DNA from: JAEUQQ01 sp963697285
GTDB lineage: Bacteria; Acidobacteriota; Vicinamibacteria; Vicinamibacterales; JAFNAJ01
DNA: 64,000 bases
Assembly (NCBI GenBank): GCA_963697285.1
Contig: CAVONI010000008.1
Location: 169,140-233,139, forward strand
Reading direction: 5' to 3'
The notes beneath the pieces were generated by a model, which worked only from the letters and a program-made list of their open reading frames with translations, did no database searches and was not told the DNA's origin. Shown here in pieces: positions 8,109-17,194 of this stretch. Made by a program: the position numbers and the translations under genes. Numbering within the stretch: the stretch's first letter is position 1; each line of letters begins with the position of its first letter.

Positions 8109-9368
8109 CTACGCCCTGGCGGGCTCGGCCGTGAGCGTGCGCAGGTCTCGGCCGCGCGTTTCAGGAAGGAGGAACGCGAAGATCACCACCAGCAGGTACG
8201 CAGAACACGCGCAGAGGCCCATCGAGACGCTCAGCGTCCGGGTCGCGCTCAGGAAGCCGACCAGCGCCGGGAAGAACGATCCGATCGCCCGTCCGGCGTT
8301 GCCGCAGAATCCCTGCGCGGCCCCGCGGATGGTTGTCGGGAACAGCTCGGCGAGGAACGCGCCCGTGCCGGCCGCCGTGCCCGATTGCAGCGTGCCCAGC
8401 ACGAAGCCGAGCACGAACGTCACGGGCCTGGTGATCGGCGCCATCGTGTAGACCGCGACGGTGATGGCCTGCAGGCAGGCGCACAGGATGAACGTCTTTC
8501 GCCGGCCAATGCGGTCGGCGAGGAACCCGTTCACGAAGGCCCCGAAGAACGACCCGAGGATGTTCACGACGAGGTAGGCGCCGGCATTGACGACCGAGAG
8601 GTTGAGCGACATCTTCAGGTAGGCCGGCAGCCAGGTGATCATCACGTAGTTGCCGCCGTAGATCCCCGTCGTCAGCAGCGTCGCCATGACGGTGGTGGCC
8701 GCGTAGCGGGGCGCGAACACGTCCCACACGCGCGCCGCCGGCCCGCGCGAGGGCGCCGACGCCTGCTGGTCGAGGAAGATGCTCGACTCGTCGATGTTGC
8801 GCCGGATCCAGAGCACGAACAGCGACGGCAGGATCCCGACGAAGAAGAACGTGCGCCAGGCGTAGTCGTCGGGCAACCAGGTGAACAGCGCCATCGAGAT
8901 GAGCACGGCCGCACCGTAGCCGACGGCCCAGCCGGCCTGGATGGCCCCGACGACGCGCCCGCGCACCTTCGGGTTGATCACTTCGCTGATCAGGACGGCG
9001 CCGACCGCCCACTCGCCCCCGAACCCGATGCCCTGCAGGCTCCGAGTGAGGAGCAACTGCCAGAACGAGTTCGTCAGCCCCGACAGAAACGTGAAGAGCG
9101 AGAACCACAGGATGGTGAGCTGCAGCACCCGCACCCTGCCGAACCGGTCTGACAGCAGGCCCGCGATCCAGCCGCCGAATGCCGACATCACGAGCACCGC
9201 CGTGCCGAGGATGCCGGCCTCGCCCTTCGTCAGGCCCCACAGGGCGATGAGCGTCGGGATCGTGAGCGCGTACATCTGCGTGTCGAGCGCGTCGAGCGCC
9301 CAGCCACTGAAGCACGCCCAGAACGTGCGCTTCTCGCGAACCGACAGGTCGGTGAACCAGGCAAACAT
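8109..9368 (-). CDS. MFS transporter, aromatic acid/carboxylate:H+ symporter type
   Basis: A 419-residue membrane protein with about 12 hydrophobic segments. The first segment contains ALDALDTQMYALTIP, the paired Asp arrangement typical of the aromatic acid:H+ symporter (AAHS) and sialic-acid-type carriers. The loop between segments 2 and 3 has SDRFGRVRVL, the MFS signature. The frame is open to 9473, but that extension overlaps the end of the fusion esterase in another frame, so I start at ATG 9368, 17 bases after the esterase stop. The gene lies within the esterase operon and probably imports an acid released by these esterases. The transported compound is not determined. Confidence 0.82.
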   Translation of the reverse strand: MFAWFTDLSVREKRTFWACFSGWALDALDTQMYALTIPTLIALWGLTKGEAGILGTAVLVMSAFGGWIAGLLSDRFGRVRVLQLTILWFSLFTFLSGLTNSFWQLLLTRSLQGIGFGGEWAVGAVLISEVINPKVRGRVVGAIQAGWAVGYGAAVLISMALFTWLPDDYAWRTFFFVGILPSLFVLWIRRNIDESSIFLDQQASAPSRGPAARVWDVFAPRYAATTVMATLLTTGIYGGNYVMITWLPAYLKMSLNLSVVNAGAYLVVNILGSFFGAFVNGFLADRIGRRKTFILCACLQAITVAVYTMAPITRPVTFVLGFVLGTLQSGTAAGTGAFLAELFPTTIRGAAQGFCGNAGRAIGSFFPALVGFLSATRTLSVSMGLCACSAYLLVVIFAFLLPETRGRDLRTLTAEPARA

Positions 9369-9385
9369 CGCGTCGTCTCTCGCGA

Positions 9386-12300
9386 TCAGCGCGTGGGCAC
9401 GACGCAGGCGAAGTTCGCCGCATCGTTGACGCTGCCGGTGCCCGTGTACCTGGCGACCTGCGGGTACGGGCACAGCGGCCGCGTCCGCGTGACCGCGCCG
9501 TCAACGACCTGCGACGCGACGATCCGTTCGGGCGCGCGGCCGTGCTCGACCCACTGCACGATCGTGTCGAGCCGATCGAACGTGTCGGGCCCTTCACCTC
9601 CGCGGCAGTGCGCCATCCCCGGCATCATGAAGAGCCGGGCCGACGCGCTGACCGCGTCCACGCCACCGAGCGCCTTCACGACGCTGTCGTAGTAGTTGAT
9701 GGTGTTGCGCGGTGCGATGTGCTCGTCGTTCCAGCCGTGGTACAGCAGCAGTTTCCCGCCGCGCGCGAAGAACGGCGCAAGGTCCGGGTTGATCGCGTTG
9801 TTCGTTCCGCCGTCCACGGCGTCGGCGCGCGCGATGTCACCGTCGAAGTTCAGCGTGCGCCAATCCCAGTCGGCATTTCCGAACACCACGTACTTGTAGG
9901 TGTCGATCCCGAACGGCAGCGGCTCTGGCCCGGCCTGCACGCCCCACCCCAGTTCGCTGCCGGGCTCGAGTCCCGGGAACACCTGCTCGCCCGTGCGCGG
10001 ATTCCGTGGGCCTGCGTAGATCTTCCTCGCGGAGTCGACCTGCGCGGCGGTGAGGCAGCCGGGGCTGTCGGGACCCGCGCACTGCAGCACCTTCGGATCG
10101 AACGTGCAGGCGCGCGGGTCGGTGATGAGTCCGTCTGTCACGCCGTCCGCGGCATCACAGGCATCGAGCGCACCCCGATGCAGGACGGCGAACTTGTCTT
10201 TCGGGATGAAACTGGCAGCGTCCTTGAGCACCACCTGCGGTACCCAGATCTGGCTCGCGTGGATGCGGGTCATGTAGTTCGCGGGCGCGCCAGCCACGAT
10301 GCCGTCGAAGTCGCCCGGATAGCGTTGCGCCGCGGCAAGCCCCTGCTTGCCGCCCGTCGAACAGCCGGCCCAGTACGAGAAGGCCGGCGCGCTGCCCTGC
10401 GCCTTCGCGATGATCGCCTTCGCGGCGACGGCCATCTCGTGCACCGCGCGATAACCGAAGTCGATCACCTTCTCGGGATGCCCCAGCGCGAACGACCCGC
10501 GACCGCCCGTGTGCCCCGTGTCGGTGCTCGCCGTCGCGTAGCCTGCCGCGAGGGCGGCAGCCAATGCGGGGTAGCTGATGTTGCCCGCCCATCCCCCGTT
10601 GCCGACCGCCTGGAAACGCTTGTTCCAGCCTGAGGTCGGCAGCCAGACTTCGATGCGGATCTCGGAGTCGCTCGTCGGGCGCAAGGTCGCCGCGACCCTG
10701 CAGAACGCCGGCAACCGCTTGACGCCTGGCGGGACGGCACCGGCGCTGCCCGGTGGCGCGAACTCGCCGGCGAGCACCGGCTGTGCGGCGGTGATGGTGC
10801 CGCCTGGCAACTGCATCGCGGCGAGGCTGGAACATGCTGCACGGCGTTCGAAGTAACGCGAGTAGAGTGCAAGGCGCTTCTCGTCGGCCACCGGCCGCGC
10901 CTTGAACGCGTCGCCGAGTTCCATGGTGATCGCACGTTGCGGGTCGTGGGCGGGCCAGTGCGCCAGTCCCGCGCCGTTGGGATCGCCCTTCGCAATGAAG
11001 TTGGCCCAGTACGACGACATCGTGTCGGCGATGGCGCGGTCGGTCGCGGTGAAGGGCCGGTCTGACGTGAGCGCGTTGAAGACGTACGGGACTTCAGACG
11101 TGTGGAACGCGGCATACGTGCCGGCGTCGGGTCCCGGCAGCGTGTGCGTCCAGTAGTACGTGTAGGCCGGGGTGCGGCTCGTCTGCGCACGACGCGCGGC
11201 CCACAGGTGCATCGACACGAGCCCCTGGTCGCGTGCGCTCGCCTTCTGCGATGCGGTGTTCAGGGCCGGTGATGTCGCGGGGTACAGGTCCAGCGCCTCG
11301 TCGGCGAGATCACCGAAGCGATCACGAAGCTGGGCACGGAACACGTCGGCGCCCAGCGTGCCGTACGTCGGCGCGGAGCTGCCCTCGTCGGCGGTGAGCC
11401 CGGTGAGGATGGCGACGTCGTTCTGCTGTCCACGCGCGAAGACGGTGTCGATCTCCGCGGGCAGCAGCCAGCCATCGACGACGGCGCCCCAGCGGAACGT
11501 TGCGCCGTCGGGCAGCGGTGCGGCGAGCGCCGCCGCGGGGAGCCGCCGGAGGTCGGCCAGTGTGGGCGCACGCACCAGTTCTCCGAAGCGTGCACCGTCC
11601 TGCTCGACGTCGCCGAGCGGTCGCCCGGGACGGCCGACGCCTGAACCGCTCTCGGCAATCGCGCGAACGAACAGGCCGCGCGCGAGGGGCGACGCGGTGA
11701 GCGCATGCGTCGAGCCGGCTCCAGCCGACTGCCCGCCAATCGTCACCCGCGCCGGGTCGCCGCCGAACGCGGCGATGTTTGCCTGCACCCACTTGAGCGC
11801 GGCAATCTGGTCGAGAAACCCGAAATTGCTCGCCCCGCCCTGCGCCGCTTCCTTCGTGAGTTCGGGGTGCGCGAAGAAGCCGAAGATGCCGAGGCGGTAG
11901 TTGATCGTGACGACGACGATGCCCTTCTTCGCGAGTCCCTCGCCGTCGTAGATCGGGATGCCACCCGAGCCTTCGACCAGGCCGCCGCCGTGGAACCAGA
12001 CGAACACCGGTCGCTTCTCTGTCGCCGACGCTGCCGCCGTCCACACGTTGAGCGTCAGGCAGTCTTCGCCGATCTCTCCGCGTGCCATGAACTCACCCGT
12101 CCACGGCTTGCGTTCGGGGACGATGTTCTGCATGCAGTTCGTCCCGAACGCCGACGCGTTGCGCGTCCCGGCCCAGGAGGCGGCAGGCTGTGGCGCGCGC
12201 CAACGCAGATCGCCGACGGGCGGCGCGGCATAGGGAATGCCCTTGAACACGCGCACCCCGGCGGTGCGCCCGGCCTGGCCCGCCACCAATCCGGTGGCCG

Positions 12301-12442
12301 TGCGCACGACGTCGTCGGCTGCGCGTGCCTCAACCGGCAGGCAGAGGAGTGCCAGGGCCCCAGGCAGGACGCAGCACAGGCCTGCGGTGCGGAAAGAGGC
12401 TGTGCGGGCGCGAACAGTGCGCAAGGCAGGATGTGTGGTCAT
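9386..12442 (-). CDS. Bifunctional secreted carboxylesterase-tannase fusion
   Basis: A 1018-residue exported protein with two complete esterase domains. Residues about 45-530 are a type-B carboxylesterase: oxyanion hole WFHGGGL, nucleophile S239 in GGQSAGAG, acid E353 in ADEGSS, and H447 in AAFHTSEVPY. After ERRAACSS (about 535) the sequence is a mature tannase domain: nucleophile in AGCSTGGKQG (about 692-701), LLLYHGWNDEHI and GMAHCRGGEG. The join falls where a stand-alone tannase would lose its signal peptide. The ATG at 12442 overlaps the TGA of the preceding carboxylesterase (ATGA), so translation is probably coupled. The frame is unbroken and no base anomaly marks the join, so this looks like a genuine fusion of the two activities. 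Confidence 0.88.
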   Translation of the reverse strand: MTTHPALRTVRARTASFRTAGLCCVLPGALALLCLPVEARAADDVVRTATGLVAGQAGRTAGVRVFKGIPYAAPPVGDLRWRAPQPAASWAGTRNASAFGTNCMQNIVPERKPWTGEFMARGEIGEDCLTLNVWTAAASATEKRPVFVWFHGGGLVEGSGGIPIYDGEGLAKKGIVVVTINYRLGIFGFFAHPELTKEAAQGGASNFGFLDQIAALKWVQANIAAFGGDPARVTIGGQSAGAGSTHALTASPLARGLFVRAIAESGSGVGRPGRPLGDVEQDGARFGELVRAPTLADLRRLPAAALAAPLPDGATFRWGAVVDGWLLPAEIDTVFARGQQNDVAILTGLTADEGSSAPTYGTLGADVFRAQLRDRFGDLADEALDLYPATSPALNTASQKASARDQGLVSMHLWAARRAQTSRTPAYTYYWTHTLPGPDAGTYAAFHTSEVPYVFNALTSDRPFTATDRAIADTMSSYWANFIAKGDPNGAGLAHWPAHDPQRAITMELGDAFKARPVADEKRLALYSRYFERRAACSSLAAMQLPGGTITAAQPVLAGEFAPPGSAGAVPPGVKRLPAFCRVAATLRPTSDSEIRIEVWLPTSGWNKRFQAVGNGGWAGNISYPALAAALAAGYATASTDTGHTGGRGSFALGHPEKVIDFGYRAVHEMAVAAKAIIAKAQGSAPAFSYWAGCSTGGKQGLAAAQRYPGDFDGIVAGAPANYMTRIHASQIWVPQVVLKDAASFIPKDKFAVLHRGALDACDAADGVTDGLITDPRACTFDPKVLQCAGPDSPGCLTAAQVDSARKIYAGPRNPRTGEQVFPGLEPGSELGWGVQAGPEPLPFGIDTYKYVVFGNADWDWRTLNFDGDIARADAVDGGTNNAINPDLAPFFARGGKLLLYHGWNDEHIAPRNTINYYDSVVKALGGVDAVSASARLFMMPGMAHCRGGEGPDTFDRLDTIVQWVEHGRAPERIVASQVVDGAVTRTRPLCPYPQVARYTGTGSVNDAANFACVVPTR

Positions 12443-14061
12443 CGTGTCATCAGCTGTGAAAGGCGTTCCGAGAACAACTCGCAGTACGGTGCACGCAGCG
12501 CAGACCTGACCACCGGTCCTGCGGCGCTCAAGTCGAGATACGCCTTGTCGGCGCCCCCCGCGCGCGGCCACACCGGACGCCCGGGTCCGTTGGGATCACC
12601 CGTGGCCGCGAAGCCCGTCCAGTATGCGAGCATCTGGTCTGACAGCTGCTGATCGATGGGATCGCTCTCGGCCGGCGTGAGCACGCCGAACATGTAGCGC
12701 AGCTCGAACGAGTGCACGGCGCCGCGCGGCTCGTGCCCGCGCGAGAACTCGTACTGGTACGTGGGATGCTTCGCCGCGTGCCACGCGGTGATCTGCGACG
12801 CGCTGCAGCGGAAGCTCGTGTCGGTGGCGAACTGCGCACCCACGTGACCATGCGGTGCGTAGGCGGGTGGGAGTGCCGTGCCCGCCAACCCATACAGTGC
12901 AAGGGCCTTCGGCGCGAGGTCGGCGTAGAACTCCGCGATGGCCTTCTTCACGTCGTCTGTGCCGCCTTCCACCGACCGCTCGCGGCCGTTGCTCCCGATC
13001 AACAGCGGCACGGCTGCCTCTCGGCCAGCCCGGAACACCTCGGCCGGGTGACCAGGCAAGACGTAGCCGTCGACGTTCGGCTCGGGCCGCAGTGGGCCTC
13101 CGCCTCCGTATGGCGGCGAGGCTTTCAGCACGTCGGACGTCGACAGGGAACGCATGAAGGCCGCGGCGCCCGTCGCCGGCGCGCCCATCGTCGTCGCCAG
13201 TTGCACGCCGGCCCGCTCCATCTGCGCGAGCGTGGGCGTGATGCGTCCGCTGATGATGACGCCGCCGCTCTGCGTGATCGCCTTGTGGAACAAGCCGGAG
13301 GCGAGCGGCGAGGTCATGAGCAACCCTATGTCGTGCGCGCCCGCCGACTGTCCGAAGATCGTCACGTTGCCTGGATCGCCGCCGAAGCGGCTGATGTTGT
13401 CGCGGACCCAGCCGAGGACCGCCACCTGGTCGAGCAGCCCGTAGTTGCCGGATGCCCGGTTCGGAGACTCCCTCGTCAGATCGGGATGGGCCATGAAGCC
13501 GAACAGGCCAAGGCGGTAGTTGAACGTCACCACGACGACGCCGCGACGGGCGAGCTTCGTGCCATCGAACGGCGGCTCGATGCCGCCCGCACCGCGGGCC
13601 GAGCCGCCCATGTTGGCGCCGCCATGAAACCACACCATGACGGGTGCCCTGCCGGAGGCGGGCCAGGCCGGCGTCCAGACGTTGAGGAAGAGGCAGTCCT
13701 CACTCGCCTCGGCCGCTGTCCTGTCGTTCCATCCGGCGGCGATCTGTGCGCACGACGCGGCATATGCTGACGCGTCGCGCGTTCCCGTCCACGGCACGAC
13801 GGGCATGGGAGGCTTCCACCTGAGGTCACCGACGGGAGGTTTCGCGAACGGGATCCCCTGGAAGACCGCCATCGCGGGTGCCGGCGGCGAAGTCACGAGT
13901 CGGCCGCGAAGCTCGCCGCCGGTGACGCTGACCACGGGGGGAGCCTGCGCGCTCAGTGTGACCGAGGCGAGCGCAACGCCGACGGCAAGCCGGCACGCCT
14001 GCCGAAGCCGACACCCGGCGCGTCGCGAGTTGCGGGAGAACCACCCTGGCCCGATGGGCAT
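12439..14061 (-). CDS. Secreted type-B carboxylesterase
   Basis: A 540-residue protein with a signal peptide (LAVGVALASVTLSAQA, residues about 25-40). Family motifs: EDCLFLNVWTP (about 121-131), oxyanion hole VWFHGGAN, nucleophile S239 in FGQSAGAHD, and a histidine in AVHSFELRYMFG. AAGGAG lies upstream of the ATG (AAGGAGTGACGAGCG then ATG). It is the first of two consecutive esterase genes that overlap by ATGA. Carboxylesterases of this class are linked to tcuA/tcuB homologues in the fumonisin-degrading Sphingopyxis cluster, where FumD removes tricarballylate side chains. By context this enzyme could likewise release a tricarboxylate from an ester, but its substrate is unproven. Confidence 0.87.
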   Translation of the reverse strand: MPIGPGWFSRNSRRAGCRLRQACRLAVGVALASVTLSAQAPPVVSVTGGELRGRLVTSPPAPAMAVFQGIPFAKPPVGDLRWKPPMPVVPWTGTRDASAYAASCAQIAAGWNDRTAAEASEDCLFLNVWTPAWPASGRAPVMVWFHGGANMGGSARGAGGIEPPFDGTKLARRGVVVVTFNYRLGLFGFMAHPDLTRESPNRASGNYGLLDQVAVLGWVRDNISRFGGDPGNVTIFGQSAGAHDIGLLMTSPLASGLFHKAITQSGGVIISGRITPTLAQMERAGVQLATTMGAPATGAAAFMRSLSTSDVLKASPPYGGGGPLRPEPNVDGYVLPGHPAEVFRAGREAAVPLLIGSNGRERSVEGGTDDVKKAIAEFYADLAPKALALYGLAGTALPPAYAPHGHVGAQFATDTSFRCSASQITAWHAAKHPTYQYEFSRGHEPRGAVHSFELRYMFGVLTPAESDPIDQQLSDQMLAYWTGFAATGDPNGPGRPVWPRAGGADKAYLDLSAAGPVVRSALRAPYCELFSERLSQLMTR

Positions 14062-14152
14062 CGCTCGTCACTCCTTGGCGCACACGGCGCCGCGGCAGAA
14101 TCGCGACGGCGTCGCAGGCCGCCCGACCGACACGGCGGCGAGTCTCGGCCGC

Positions 14153-15349
14153 TCAGCGCACGTTTGACGCGACCTCGCGGAGCACCGACGCCGGCACGTA
14201 GGCAAGACCGCTCATGATGCGACGTGCGGTCCGGCCAACCATGGCGCTCCGCACCGTCGCCGTGCCGTCGTCGACGGACATGTCGACGGCGACGTCCATC
14301 ACGCCGTAGGGGTGCGCGATGCGGAACTCTGCGCCATTGTCGACAGGCGTCGCGTACGCGTTGACCACCGTGCCCGGGATGGCCGCGGCGACCGCCGTGC
14401 AGATGCCGCCCGAGACGGCATACGAGCGGTGTGGCGTCTGCATCGACATGATCCGGGCGTGGAGGTCGTGTGACGACGCCGGCAGCATGGCACCCGTCAC
14501 GGTGCTGTACTTCGCAGGGCGGGCCACGACGGCGACCTTGGGCAGGCCGGGACTCGTCGCCGTGGCGAGCGCGCGCGACGACACGATCGACAGCATCTCG
14601 GCCGCAATCGATCGCACCTCCTCGAGCGTTGCCATGGCGTCTTCGAGGCTCGACAACTCGTCGGGCAATTCGGTCCCGATGAGTCCCACTGCGTTCGCGT
14701 CACAGAACACGACCGGGTTCGCCGCGTCGACGATCGACACCTCGAGCGACTGCCCGTTGCGCAGGCGCACGACGTCGAGCGGACGCCCGGTCGGCAACAG
14801 GCGGCCCGTCACGCTGCCGCCCGGCGAGAACCACTGGAGCACAATCTTGGCGCCTCGGCCCGGCACGCCAGGAATGTCGTAGTCGCCGTCCGACACGACC
14901 GCGCCGTCGTGCACCGGCACGTGTGCCGCCACGCGCACGCCCGTGTTGCGGCTGATGATGCGCACCACCGTCACCGGATCGGTGGCAGGCACCAGCCCGG
15001 CGTCGATCGCAAACACCCCGACGGCGGCGGTCATGTTGCCGCAGTTGCCGCCCCAGTCGACCGTCTCGTTTGCGACGGCGACCTGCGCCAGCGTCATCTG
15101 CACATCGTCATCCGGGCCCGTGGCCGGATCGACGAACATGGCCTTGCTCGTCTGCGAGTTGCCCGCACCGATCCCGTCGATCTGGCGCACGTCGGGGCTG
15201 CCGAAGATGCGCAGCAGCACGCGCTCGACGACGTCGCGTGGATACGGCAGGTCCTGGCTGCGCACGAGCACGCCGCGGCTCGTGCCGCCCCGGTACAGGC
15301 CGCATGGGACGGCGAGGTCGATGCCGTTGCCGCGAAACCTAGTGCCCAT
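14153..15349 (-). CDS. PrpF/GalD-family isomerase
   Basis: A 398-residue member of the PrpF family, with two similar diaminopimelate-epimerase-type halves. Hallmarks are PCGLYRGGTSRGV (about 15-27), GIGAGNSQTSKAMFV and WGGNCGNMTAAVG, where the conserved Cys acts near the active site. Known activities are 2-methylaconitate cis-trans isomerisation (PrpF), 4-oxalomesaconate tautomerisation in gallate catabolism (GalD) and aconitate isomerisation in fungal relatives. With tcuA/tcuB in the same series, interconversion of aconitate isomers is the simplest reading. GalD fits the tannases, but the gallate enzymes GalA, GalB and GalC are absent from this window. Its ATG lies inside the last codons of dctM (11-base overlap), so it is co-translated with the transporter. 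Confidence 0.83.
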   Translation of the reverse strand: MGTRFRGNGIDLAVPCGLYRGGTSRGVLVRSQDLPYPRDVVERVLLRIFGSPDVRQIDGIGAGNSQTSKAMFVDPATGPDDDVQMTLAQVAVANETVDWGGNCGNMTAAVGVFAIDAGLVPATDPVTVVRIISRNTGVRVAAHVPVHDGAVVSDGDYDIPGVPGRGAKIVLQWFSPGGSVTGRLLPTGRPLDVVRLRNGQSLEVSIVDAANPVVFCDANAVGLIGTELPDELSSLEDAMATLEEVRSIAAEMLSIVSSRALATATSPGLPKVAVVARPAKYSTVTGAMLPASSHDLHARIMSMQTPHRSYAVSGGICTAVAAAIPGTVVNAYATPVDNGAEFRIAHPYGVMDVAVDMSVDDGTATVRSAMVGRTARRIMSGLAYVPASVLREVASNVR

Positions 15350-16631
15350 AGATCATCCGCGGGAGCCACATGGCGTAGCCGGGAAAGAAGATCAGTGACA
15401 GCACGCCAAAGCCGAGGATGGCGATGAACGGCCAGATGGTTGCGTAGAGGCGCTGGATGGGGACGCCGCCCGACGCCGACGCGATGAAGAGGTGCAAGCC
15501 GACAGGCGGCGTGATCAGCGCCACCTCGATGTTGAAGATCAGGAAGATGCCGTACTGGACCGGATCGATGCCGAGGCTGACCGCGATCGGCGCCAGCAGC
15601 GGCGTCGTCATGACGTTGAGCGAGATGCCCTCGAGGAACATTCCGAGGATGAACAGGGTCAGTGCTACGAGCAGCAGGAACGCGATCGGCGAGAGGTGTG
15701 CCGCGTGGATGATCGTCACCAGTCGTGTCGCAAACCCCGTGGCGGTGAGTGCCTTGGCGAACACCGAGGCGCCCATCACGATGAAGAAGATCGTCGCCGT
15801 CGTCGAGGCCGTGCGCGAGAAGACCATCGGCAGGTCGCGCCAGGCCAGCGTGCCGTAGATGAAGCGCGCCGCCAGGAAGGCGCCGGCGGCGCTCATCGCG
15901 CTGACCTCGGTGGGCGTGAACTGGCCCGTGTACAGCCCGCCGAGGATCACCAGCATGACGAGCAGGATCGGGGCCAGCACGCGAAGGTGCCGGAACCGTT
16001 CCTTCCAGCTCACCACCTGGTCGTCGCGCCCGACGCCCTCGCGCCTGGCGACGAACGCGGCGTAGGCGATGTGGATGAAGCCAAACAGGATTCCCGGCAC
16101 GATTCCCGCGAACGTCAGCGCGCCTATGGACGTGTCGGTCAGCGAACCGTAGATCACCATGGCGATGCTCGGCGGGATCATGATCGCCAGCGTCGACGAG
16201 GACGCCACCAGCGAGGCCGCGAAGTCGCGACGAAACCCCTGGGCCGACATGCCCTCGACGCCGATCCGCGAGAACGCCGCCGCATCGGCCGCGCTCGAGC
16301 CCGAGATGCCGCCGAACACCATCGTGCCGGCAACCGTCGCGCTGCCGACGCCGCCCGGCAGGCGTCCAATCCAGGCGCGTGCGCCCCTGAAGAGCAGATC
16401 GATGAGACCGCCAGAGACGAAGAACTCGGCGGTGAGGATGAAGAGCGGTACCGCGATCAGGGTGTAGTGGCGAGGCGCGTCGAGGATGAAGCGCACGCCG
16501 CTGAGCAGCGTGTGGTCGCCGGCGAGCAGCAGGGTGACGAGGCCTGACAGCATCAGCCCGAACCCGATGGGCAGGCCGAGGGCCAGCATCGGAAACAGCA
16601 ACAGGAACGGCAGCGCGTCGCGGAGTTCCAT
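15339..16631 (-). CDS. dctM: TRAP transporter large permease, DctM
   Basis: A 430-residue integral membrane protein with many hydrophobic segments, the usual DctM length. Diagnostic pieces are GIVPGILFGFIHIAYAAFVA, PPSIAMVIYGSLTDTSIGAL and TPPVGLHLFIASASG, which are conserved in the ion-coupled TRAP large subunit. The frame remains open upstream to 17030, but that part overlaps dctQ; the ATG at 16631 (MELRDALPFLLLFPML) starts at the first membrane helix and lies 8 bases after the dctQ stop. Together with DctQ and DctP it forms a sodium- or proton-driven importer, most often for C4-C6 carboxylates. In this island it is the likely route for tricarballylate or aconitate into the cytoplasm. Confidence 0.92.
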   Translation of the reverse strand: MELRDALPFLLLFPMLALGLPIGFGLMLSGLVTLLLAGDHTLLSGVRFILDAPRHYTLIAVPLFILTAEFFVSGGLIDLLFRGARAWIGRLPGGVGSATVAGTMVFGGISGSSAADAAAFSRIGVEGMSAQGFRRDFAASLVASSSTLAIMIPPSIAMVIYGSLTDTSIGALTFAGIVPGILFGFIHIAYAAFVARREGVGRDDQVVSWKERFRHLRVLAPILLVMLVILGGLYTGQFTPTEVSAMSAAGAFLAARFIYGTLAWRDLPMVFSRTASTTATIFFIVMGASVFAKALTATGFATRLVTIIHAAHLSPIAFLLLVALTLFILGMFLEGISLNVMTTPLLAPIAVSLGIDPVQYGIFLIFNIEVALITPPVGLHLFIASASGGVPIQRLYATIWPFIAILGFGVLSLIFFPGYAMWLPRMIYGH

Positions 16632-16639
16632 GTCGATGC

Positions 16640-17194
16640 TCAGCGGGCAACCGGGGCCGCGGCGCGCTCGGCGTCGGGATCCCGGGGCTGCATCAGGAGT
16701 GCGACGAGGCCGAATGCCGTGTGCAGTGTCCACCCGACGAGCCCAATGGCACCCACCCACACCAGCCATGCCACGGGAACGTCGAACAGTTCGTGCTGCC
16801 GGAGTCCGGCGCGCGCGACCTGGCCTGCCGCGATGAAGGCGCGCGACGCCAGCACGAGACAGATCGTCAGCATCAACGCCTGCATGGCCACTTCTACCGC
16901 GTGCGCCGCGCGAGGATCGAATCGCGCCACGATGAATCCCACGCGCATGTGGGCGCGACGGCCCAGCATGGCGCCGGCCCCGTAGATGGCCGTGACACCG
17001 AGCAGTTCGATCGGGAGATCGAGCACCCACTCGCCGGTCGGCACCCTGAAGGCGCGCATCAGCACCGTGTACAGCGCGATGAACAGCGCCGCCGCGAGCG
17101 CGCTCGACGCGATGACCTGCTCGGCAGACGAAAGGCCCGCCTCGATCCGTCCGAGCCGTCCCGGAGGCGGCTGGTAGGGCGCACCGAAGCTCAC
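16640..17194 (-). CDS. dctQ: TRAP transporter small permease, DctQ
   Basis: A 184-residue protein with four hydrophobic segments: ASSALAAALFIALYTVLMR, LLGVTAIYGAGAML, MQALMLTICLVLASRAFIA and AWLVWVGAIGLVGWTLH. This is the size and topology of the TRAP small subunit. The GTG at 17192-17194 overlaps the TGA of dctP (GTGA), which decides the start and indicates translational coupling. The longer open frame upstream runs over dctP and is discarded. It joins DctP capture to the DctM channel in the inner membrane. Confidence 0.87.
   Translation of the reverse strand: MSFGAPYQPPPGRLGRIEAGLSSAEQVIASSALAAALFIALYTVLMRAFRVPTGEWVLDLPIELLGVTAIYGAGAMLGRRAHMRVGFIVARFDPRAAHAVEVAMQALMLTICLVLASRAFIAAGQVARAGLRQHELFDVPVAWLVWVGAIGLVGWTLHTAFGLVALLMQPRDPDAERAAAPVAR

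Noticed and set aside
14153..15349. GalD and a complete gallate pathway
   Set aside because: GalA, GalB and GalC homologues are not in the window; TcuA/TcuB point to tricarballylate. It stays as an alternative only.
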